A DNA stretch of 21,759 nt, from assembly GCA_002348225.1 (NCBI GenBank), contig DEAP01000020.1, positions 14,056 through 35,814 on the forward strand. Reading direction: 5' to 3'. The position numbers and the translations under genes were made by a program. The notes beneath the pieces were generated by a model, which did no database searches, was not told where the DNA came from, and saw nothing but the letters and a program-made list of their open reading frames with translations. Positions 16,387 through 21,759 of the stretch are shown piece by piece (positions within the stretch are counted from its first letter, which is position 1; each line of letters opens with the position of its first letter). The stretch is from Dehalococcoidia bacterium UBA2979 (GTDB lineage Bacteria; Chloroflexota; Dehalococcoidia; UBA2979).

Positions 16387-17400
16387 ATGAAAAACAACTT
16401 CCCTGGTATCGCATTCTGTGTGTTTCTTGGATCAATTGCGTGGATCGTTGCGGAAATAGAGGAGTCAATCATTGACCGAGCTGTCATAGATGCTTTGGTG
16501 ATAGCGCTGGTCCTAGGAATCCTCACTAAAAATCTACTTCCACTTCCGACGACCTTTGGATCTGGCGGCAAATTCGCGTCAAAACAGGTTCTAGAGGCAT
16601 CGGTATTGCTGCTCGGAGCAAGTGTTGCGCTACAGGACATCACCTCGTCCGGCACATCACTGCTGATACTCATACTGGTGGCCGTATTTGGTGGGCTCAC
16701 TGTCGCGTGGTTCATCGGGCACAAATTGCTTGGATTGAGTTCGCGCCTCGCGGTCTTGGTAGGAGTGGGCAACTCTATCTGTGGAAATTCCGCTGTGGCT
16801 GCCGTAGCTCCAGTGATCAAGGCTACTCCAAATGAAGTAGCAGCTGCTATTGGGATCAGTGCAATCCTAGGTGTAGGGCAGATTTTGATTTTGCCATTCT
16901 TTGCTCCAATCTTTGATCTTGATCACGTCCAGTACGGCATACTCGCGGGTATTTCTGTGTATGCGGTGCCACAGGTGGTTGCCGCTTCATTCGCAGTATC
17001 ACCTTTGTCTGGACAGACTGGCACACTTGTGAAATTGGTCCGTGTGCTCCTACTTGGCCCGATGATTATTGTCCTCGGGCTGTTACATCGTGACACAGAT
17101 AATTCTTCGTCACTCACAGAGAAAATCAAAACCTATGTGCCCTGGTTTGTTGCGGGTTTCCTAATCCTCACGGTGTTACGAACCACGGACGTAATCTCTG
17201 AAGATATCGGATTACAGGCTCGGTCAATCAGCAAGCTACTATTTGTTGTTGCAATGGCCGGCCTAGGACTTGGAGTAGATGTTCGTGAGGTTGGAGCGGT
17301 TGGACCCCGAGTGGCCGTCACCATCCTTGGCACCATGTGCTTCATGATCGTACTTGCACTCGTCGGGATCCAGGTACTCGACCTCGGTCTATCTAGCTGA
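16387..17400 (+). CDS. YeiH/UPF0324 family membrane transporter (putative sulfate exporter family)
   Basis: A 337-residue polytopic membrane protein with about 9-11 hydrophobic helices. Family signatures seen are LVIALVLGILTKN near the N terminus, GKFASKQVLEASVLLLGASVAL, and the GVGNSICGNSAVAAVAPVIKA motif, which is typical of UPF0324/YeiH proteins. The family is annotated as putative sulfate exporters, but transport is poorly proven. Start ATG at 16387 is preferred over an in-frame GTG at 16360; neither has a clear ribosome site. It is divergent from the LDI-like selenoprotein gene, sharing an 87-base spacer, so the two may be co-regulated. Its 3' end overlaps the end of the SnoaL-like gene by 8 bases. 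Confidence 0.9.
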   Translation: MKNNFPGIAFCVFLGSIAWIVAEIEESIIDRAVIDALVIALVLGILTKNLLPLPTTFGSGGKFASKQVLEASVLLLGASVALQDITSSGTSLLILILVAVFGGLTVAWFIGHKLLGLSSRLAVLVGVGNSICGNSAVAAVAPVIKATPNEVAAAIGISAILGVGQILILPFFAPIFDLDHVQYGILAGISVYAVPQVVAASFAVSPLSGQTGTLVKLVRVLLLGPMIIVLGLLHRDTDNSSSLTEKIKTYVPWFVAGFLILTVLRTTDVISEDIGLQARSISKLLFVVAMAGLGLGVDVREVGAVGPRVAVTILGTMCFMIVLALVGIQVLDLGLSS

Positions 17401-17761
17401 CGTTACGTGATTTGAACTTCCAGTTCCCATCCTGCTTGATGAGGGTGTCATTGTAAGTGGCACTACTGAGTACTTCACCACCTCGCATGAGATTCAAATA
17501 GCAGCATAATTCCGCTGTATCCCCATCACCGTCGATAACTAAATTATTTACCCAGTGTCTCGCGCCGGGCATTCTTTCCGAAAATCCCTTTGCAAACTGA
17601 CTTAGTTCATCGGTGCCTGATGCTTGGCCACTTTTGGAATTGAACGTACCATCAGCAGTAAATGTTGATGCCCATGTCTCATGGTCACCTGAGTCAATCG
17701 CCTGATTGTAGCGCGAAACCAATTCAGTAATTTCCACCCTATCACCTGTTGTTAACGACAT
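17393..17761 (-). CDS. SnoaL-like/NTF2-fold protein
   Basis: A 122-residue protein of the SnoaL_4-like nuclear-transport-factor-2 fold. The sequence RVEITELVSRYNQAIDSGDHETWASTFTADGTFNSKSG (residues 8-45) is the typical first helices and strand, and HWVNNLVIDGDGDTAELCCYLNL plus the end DGNWKFKSRNVS complete the cone. Members act as small-molecule isomerases, hydratases or cyclases, or only bind ligands; the reaction cannot be told. The GGGGGAG ribosome site sits just before the ATG. It follows the SDR gene by 40 bases on the same strand, so they are probably co-transcribed. Confidence 0.85.
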   Translation of the reverse strand: MSLTTGDRVEITELVSRYNQAIDSGDHETWASTFTADGTFNSKSGQASGTDELSQFAKGFSERMPGARHWVNNLVIDGDGDTAELCCYLNLMRGGEVLSSATYNDTLIKQDGNWKFKSRNVS

Positions 17762-17801
17762 ATCTCCCCCTAAATAGTTCTTTCAATGGAAAGTATAATA
17801 A

Positions 17802-18632
17802 CTATTCCACCGGATATCGATCTTGAATTTCTTGGGCATTCAACCCAACTAACTCACTAAACACAAGTTCGTCGTAGAGAATGTGACCAGTAAACTCAGA
17901 AGATGGTTGTTCACATATCCAGACCGCCGCATCGCCGATAATCTCGCCACTCATTCTCCAGCCTGAGTAGTCAGGTTCCCCTCCCTTGGTTCGGAAAAAA
18001 TGTCCCCCTTCAGACCAAATTGGTAAATGTGGTGATAGTGCGTTCACTGCTATATTCCTGTCACCAAGTTCAGCAGCTAGTCCTTGCGAAAAACGTTCGA
18101 GAGCCGCCTTGGTCGTGCCATATGCTGATCCTTCCAAGCGAGGCTCATCATATGGGCCAGGGCCAGGACCTATCGCGGCTCTGGAGGAGATGTTAATAAT
18201 GTGTCCGCCTCCATTTTTCTCAAGCACCGGAACGATTTCCCTCGCCATTAAAAATGGCCCTAGGACATTTACTTTGAAAATCAAGTCCCAATGTTTTGTC
18301 TGGAGCTCGGTGATCTGCCCCGGAATCAGTATGCCTGCATTATTTACCACAATGTCGACTGCTCCGAAAGCGTCAACTGTCGCTTGTACCGCTGAATTTA
18401 TATTGTCAGGAACGGTGACATCACATCTAATACTTGAGGCAATACCTCCGGTGTCTAGGATTTGTTCGACCGTATTTCTGAGACTGCCGGGAATATGTGA
18501 GTCTGTCTCCTCGGCGGTACGTGCTGTGACCATGACTGAAGCACCTGCCTGTGCCAAACTCATCGCAATATCTTTACCAAGACCTCGACTAGCCCCTGTT
18601 ACTAAGGCAGATTTTCCCTCAAGAGATTTCAT
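17802..18632 (-). CDS. Short-chain dehydrogenase/reductase
   Basis: A 276-residue classical SDR, an NAD(P)-dependent oxidoreductase. The Rossmann glycine motif TGASRGLG is at residues 12-19, NNAG at 97-100, and the catalytic triad Ser150, Tyr171 and Lys175 is in INISS...SAYGTTK. The gap between Ser and Tyr is 21 residues, longer than usual, because of a GPGPGPYDEPRLEGS insert. An upstream ATG at 18722 is in frame, but those 30 residues are not SDR-like. ATG at 18632 has a strong GGGAGG ribosome site and begins with the expected KSLEGKSALVTGAS. Divergent from the acyl-CoA dehydrogenase. Substrate unknown. Confidence 0.93.
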   Translation of the reverse strand: MKSLEGKSALVTGASRGLGKDIAMSLAQAGASVMVTARTAEETDSHIPGSLRNTVEQILDTGGIASSIRCDVTVPDNINSAVQATVDAFGAVDIVVNNAGILIPGQITELQTKHWDLIFKVNVLGPFLMAREIVPVLEKNGGGHIINISSRAAIGPGPGPYDEPRLEGSAYGTTKAALERFSQGLAAELGDRNIAVNALSPHLPIWSEGGHFFRTKGGEPDYSGWRMSGEIIGDAAVWICEQPSSEFTGHILYDELVFSELVGLNAQEIQDRYPVE

Positions 18633-18736
18633 GCCGAATTCCTCCCTAATCTCAAATGTCTGGACACTGTAACAGCATGTGACGTGATAACCATAGTTTT
18701 TTTGATACACTGCTTCCAGCACGCACGGAGGATCCT

Positions 18737-19915
18737 ATGGATTTTAAATTCACTCAAGAACAAGAAAGCTTTCGCAGCGAAGTACGGGACTTTATCTCAG
18801 AAAATTTGCCAGTGCAAACAGAGGATGTATCCGACGAAAGCATGTACGACGAGAAGAAATTTGATCAGAGACTCCAGTTCCAGAAAGCTATGGCAAAGCG
18901 AAAATGGAACACCATGGCTTGGCCGAAAAAATTTGGCGGCCTCGAAGCTCCTCACTGGCAGCAAATGTTGCTGAATGAGGAAATGGCGTACAACAGAGCC
19001 CCAAGTGGTGGAAATCATGGAATTGACTGGGTCGGCCCTGCTCTGATGCTAGTTGGTAGTGAGGAACAACAAAATGAACACCTCAACAAAATAGCTAATG
19101 CGGATGATGATTCCTGGTGGTGTACATTTTATTCAGAACCTGGGGCTGGAAGTGACCTCGCGGCTCTACAAACCCGTGCGACTCAGGATGGGGATGAGTT
19201 CGTAGTGAACGGACAGAAAATTTGGACGTCCGGTGCCCATCGATCAAACTGGGGCTGGCTAGCGGCACGGACAGATCCGGACGCACCGAAACATCGAGGG
19301 ATTTCTATGTTTCTGTTGGACCTGAAAACACCGGGTATTACGGTCCGACCACTAATCAATATGGGTGATGAACACGGCTTCAACGAGGTCTTCTTCGAAG
19401 ATGTCCGAGTTCCTAAACAAAATCTCGTTGGTGAGCAGGATCGTGGTTGGTACCACCTCGCTGTAGCACTAGATTTCGAACGGTCGAGTATCGCTGGTTT
19501 TTCTGGAAGCAGAAGAACGGTAGAAGAGCACATCGCCTACGCGAATGAAAATCCTGCAAGAATCGAGCAGAATCCGGATGTTCGTTTAGAGTATGCCGAT
19601 CGCATGACCGAAATTGAGATCGGGACGAATCTTGCCTATCGAATTGTCCATATGCAGACGAACGGAATAATCGCTAATTATGAGGCTTCGGCCGCGAAAC
19701 TGTTCAGCTCGGAATTGAATCAAAGAATCGCACGAACATCAAGCAAGATGATCGGATTACACAGCCAACTACGACCGCAGGAACCACGCGCACCGATGGG
19801 AGGCACGATCGGGCAATCCTACGTCACGAGCGTTTCGTCTACTATCGGCGGAGGGACATCCGAAATTCAAAGGAATATCGTGGCTACACGAGGCCTTGGC
19901 CTTCCACGAGGATAG
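18737..19915 (+). CDS. Acyl-CoA dehydrogenase family protein
   Basis: A 392-residue FAD-dependent enzyme that oxidises an acyl-CoA or related thioester at the alpha-beta bond. The N-terminal helical domain starts MDFKFTQEQESFRSEVRDFI. The flavin/substrate signature CTFYSEPGAGSDLAAL (about residues 129-144) and the end motif GGGTSEIQRNIVA are clear. The catalytic glutamate seat of medium-chain enzymes (before GTS-EIQR) is Gly here, whereas Glu248 in LDFERSSIAG sits at the isovaleryl/long-chain type position, so the base is probably Glu248. A GGAGG ribosome site lies 5 bases before the ATG. A DinB-like gene follows 14 bases later on the same strand. Confidence 0.95.
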   Translation: MDFKFTQEQESFRSEVRDFISENLPVQTEDVSDESMYDEKKFDQRLQFQKAMAKRKWNTMAWPKKFGGLEAPHWQQMLLNEEMAYNRAPSGGNHGIDWVGPALMLVGSEEQQNEHLNKIANADDDSWWCTFYSEPGAGSDLAALQTRATQDGDEFVVNGQKIWTSGAHRSNWGWLAARTDPDAPKHRGISMFLLDLKTPGITVRPLINMGDEHGFNEVFFEDVRVPKQNLVGEQDRGWYHLAVALDFERSSIAGFSGSRRTVEEHIAYANENPARIEQNPDVRLEYADRMTEIEIGTNLAYRIVHMQTNGIIANYEASAAKLFSSELNQRIARTSSKMIGLHSQLRPQEPRAPMGGTIGQSYVTSVSSTIGGGTSEIQRNIVATRGLGLPRG

Positions 19916-19929
19916 TCACAAGCAAGAGC

Positions 19930-20391
19930 ATGACTGTAGAAAATGAGGCGTCACGCCTGATTTCCATGACCGACGGACTCGTAACAGAGCTCCTGAGTAC
20001 TCTTGGGAACATCCCGAAAGAGCTACTCAATCAAGACGTCGGTATCCCTGAGGTAAACACTCCCTTTGTACTCGGACGTCATGTATTAGGAAGTATTGAG
20101 CAGTGGGGACTATTTTTTGGTACTGGACACAGAATAGACCGAGATAGGGATTCAGAATTTCTGGCCGTTGGTAGCGTCGAAGGCCTCGTCGCATACAAGA
20201 ATTCGTGGATGCCTCTGCTTAAAGAAAGAGTCATGGAGATTTCGAATGATGAGCTTAATAACAACGGTTGGCGGGAGGAAGAGCCTTTATCGATAGGAGA
20301 CGCTCTCCTACACACAGTGGATCACACGGCCATACATTTAGGACATCTGCAACTGACCAAACAGATTATCGAATCACAGGCTCATTCATAA
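19930..20391 (+). CDS. DinB-family (DUF664-like) metal-binding protein
   Basis: A 153-residue four-helix protein of the DinB/YfiT superfamily. The three metal ligands are His51 (LGRHVLGSIEQW), His132 and His136 (TVDHTAIHLGH, HxxxH), the usual triad. These proteins often act as thiol- or metal-dependent transferases or hydrolases. It follows the acyl-CoA dehydrogenase by 14 bases and overlaps the end of the dehydratase gene on the opposite strand by 10 bases. Confidence 0.88.
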   Translation: MTVENEASRLISMTDGLVTELLSTLGNIPKELLNQDVGIPEVNTPFVLGRHVLGSIEQWGLFFGTGHRIDRDRDSEFLAVGSVEGLVAYKNSWMPLLKERVMEISNDELNNNGWREEEPLSIGDALLHTVDHTAIHLGHLQLTKQIIESQAHS

Positions 20392-21545
20392 ATTTTAGAC
20401 CCCAGCTTATTTGCCTTTATAAATTCCCAATCTAAGGTAACCCCGAGACCGTGCCCAGTCGGTGGCTCAACGCATCCCTCACTATCGATTGTATCTATCT
20501 CATCCTCGTAATCCAGAAACACAGGTGGAGCTGAACGTTTCACACGAGGATGAATCAGACCCATCTCATAGTAATTACAGTTCCGAACAGCAGCCATCAC
20601 ATGTCGCCGTGATGGTCCCGGTGAATGAGGTTCGGCATCCAGTCCAAAGCCTTCCGCAGCGTGTGCGATCTTCATGACTCCTGTAATACCGCCATCGTAA
20701 TCAGGATCGATTCGCAAAAAATCAGTCCCGCCGGCTATGACGAAATCTACGTGCTGCTCGAGACCACGAATGTGTTCAGTTTGCAAAAGTGGTGTCTTAA
20801 TCAGCTCGCGTAACTTTTTATGTCCGAAGGCAGATACCCCACCGTCCCGATACGGATCCTCAAGCCAATAGTACCCATACTCATCGCAGGCTTTACCCAC
20901 CTGTAGAGCGTCACCCCAAGTCAATAAACTACTCGCTGGATCTAGCATTAGGTCCATTTTGCCGCCCACCCTTTTTGCGACTTCCTCAAGTAATTTGATT
21001 CTGCGGCGAAGTGAACTTTCTCGCCACCAATGAATCTTGTACGCCGGATAACCCATGTCGAGGCATTGCTCAGCAAAGTCCGCGTATGCCTCCGGCGAGC
21101 TCAGTCCGTCAGGCTGGTCATCCCCAACCATCGTGCTTGCATACGCGGGCAACTTCGTGCGGTATTCCCCAAGCAACTGATATATCGGAGCCTCGTGGAA
21201 TTTACCAGCAAAATCCCAAAGAGCTATATCCACCTGGGACATTCCCATACGTGCTTGTTGTTTGAGCGCCTGTTTGGCATCGTTGTAAAAAGCTTCTCTA
21301 GCAAGTGCATTTCTACCAAGCAACGCATTCGCGCACTGCGCAACTCCCGCAAGTTCAGACGCATTTCCACCCATATATTCACCGGTCACTCCAGAATCTG
21401 TGAATATTTGGAGAACACGTCCCACGGCGTTATGGACCTTACCCTTCTGATACACGGGAATACGAGTCTTCTCGTGAGGGGTAATATCCTGTACCTCATA
21501 TGAAAACTCAGTTACTTCTATCTTGGTCACTATAGGTGCAGCCAT
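20382..21545 (-). CDS. Enolase-superfamily dehydratase (mandelate racemase/muconate lactonizing group)
   Basis: A 387-residue enolase-superfamily enzyme, probably dehydrating an acid sugar. An N-terminal capping domain precedes the barrel. Catalytic features seen are the K-x-H base motif (Lys170, His172 in AYKIHWW), Mg ligands Asp202 (MLDPASS), Glu229 (WLEDPY) and Glu257 (LLQTEH), and the His-Asp dyad (Asp280 in FLRIDPDYDGG, His307 in AEPHSPGP). K-x-K is more common than K-x-H. ATG at 21545 has GGGAGG before it; the 36 residues before it in the same frame are not family-like. Its start lies 19 bases after the aldolase stop, so they form an operon: dehydration to a 2-keto-3-deoxy acid, then aldol cleavage. 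Confidence 0.92.
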   Translation of the reverse strand: MAAPIVTKIEVTEFSYEVQDITPHEKTRIPVYQKGKVHNAVGRVLQIFTDSGVTGEYMGGNASELAGVAQCANALLGRNALAREAFYNDAKQALKQQARMGMSQVDIALWDFAGKFHEAPIYQLLGEYRTKLPAYASTMVGDDQPDGLSSPEAYADFAEQCLDMGYPAYKIHWWRESSLRRRIKLLEEVAKRVGGKMDLMLDPASSLLTWGDALQVGKACDEYGYYWLEDPYRDGGVSAFGHKKLRELIKTPLLQTEHIRGLEQHVDFVIAGGTDFLRIDPDYDGGITGVMKIAHAAEGFGLDAEPHSPGPSRRHVMAAVRNCNYYEMGLIHPRVKRSAPPVFLDYEDEIDTIDSEGCVEPPTGHGLGVTLDWEFIKANKLGSKIYE

Positions 21546-21564
21546 TGTGGCACCTCCCTGTAAT

Positions 21565-21759
21565 CTATACCGTCTCGATTGTGTCTTCAGACTGCTCAGC
21601 CGACGCGGCTCCAGCTGCAGATCGCAGCTCCGCAAAATCTTTACGCATCGCATCCTGCATAAGTCGCGCGTCAGAGCTGTGCATTACAAAACGAGCACCC
21701 AACTCAATCGCAGTTTTGGAGGTATCAATAGTCTGCTGATGGATCATCACCGGCACACC
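21565..21759 (-). CDS. HpcH/HpaI-family aldolase, C-terminal end (cut by window edge)
   Basis: Only the last 64 residues are visible. The segment AIELGARFVMHSSDARLMQDAMRKDFAELR matches the end of class II HpcH/HpaI aldolases, which cleave 2-keto-3-deoxy acids to pyruvate and an aldehyde. An acidic, serine/alanine-rich tail follows. The catalytic residues lie outside the window. Its placement just before the dehydratase on the same strand supports the pathway reading. Confidence 0.8.
   Translation of the reverse strand, partial: GVPVMIHQQTIDTSKTAIELGARFVMHSSDARLMQDAMRKDFAELRSAAGAASAEQSEDTIETV

Noticed and set aside
17986..18672. 228-codon plus-strand ORF
   Set aside because: It is antisense to the SDR gene, has low-complexity Ser/Pro-rich sequence, no ribosome site and no recognisable motif.
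21030..21503. 157-codon plus-strand ORF
   Set aside because: Antisense to the dehydratase, with no family resemblance.

Overview
The window is a gene-dense bacterial chromosome segment of moderate GC content with no RNA genes, insertion sequences, CRISPR arrays or gene-free stretches over 300 bases. The gene types point to a Chloroflexota bacterium, possibly of the marine SAR202/Dehalococcoidia type. These include a DnaG with a C-x3-C zinc knuckle, an enolase-superfamily sugar-acid dehydratase beside an HpcH/HpaI aldolase, and many small catabolic enzymes. This placement rests on recalled family features and was not checked by a search. Genes are tightly packed: several convergent neighbours overlap at their 3' ends by 8-20 bases or lie about 10 bases apart.

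Layout. Positions 1-909 (-) hold the N-terminal part of pyruvate phosphate dikinase. Positions 983-8146 (+) are a housekeeping block: a small unassigned protein, dnaG, rpoD, a small zinc-ribbon-like protein and aconitase acnA. A PPOX-class flavin protein (-) faces acnA, followed by two MFS transporters (+, 8773-11375). Positions 11356-16299 (-) form a probable four-gene operon transcribed in the order LDI-like enzyme, alpha/beta hydrolase, gamma-glutamyltransferase-like Ntn hydrolase, metallo-beta-lactamase-fold hydrolase. A YeiH-type transporter (+) diverges from it. Then come an SDR and a SnoaL-like protein (-), an acyl-CoA dehydrogenase and a DinB-like protein (+), and a dehydratase/aldolase pair (-) that runs off the right edge.

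The main discovery is at 14797-16299 (-). What looks like two broken ORFs is one continuous 500-codon frame interrupted only by two in-frame TGA codons, at codons 215 and 224. The protein aligns with linalool dehydratase/isomerase (LDI). The two TGAs fall exactly on the two active-site cysteines of that enzyme, recalled as Cys171 and Cys180, which are nine residues apart and followed by a conserved Glu after the first. Downstream of the second TGA, after exactly 18 nt, is a hairpin with a 6-bp stem and a GGUCU loop. This is the same spacing and loop that I recall for the E. coli fdhF SECIS element. A second hairpin lies downstream of the first TGA, and its loop contains the second TGA. The simplest reading is a previously undescribed di-selenocysteine member of the LDI family, in which both catalytic thiols are replaced by selenols.

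Working together: dnaG and rpoD are the usual replication-initiation/transcription pair, while acnA and ppdK are central carbon genes. The LDI operon probably processes an unsaturated or tertiary alcohol-like substrate together with a hydrolase, a GGT-fold enzyme that has lost its gamma-glutamyl-binding residues, and an MBL hydrolase. Its actual substrate cannot be read from the sequence. The dehydratase/aldolase pair at the right edge fits the dehydration of an acid sugar followed by retro-aldol cleavage.
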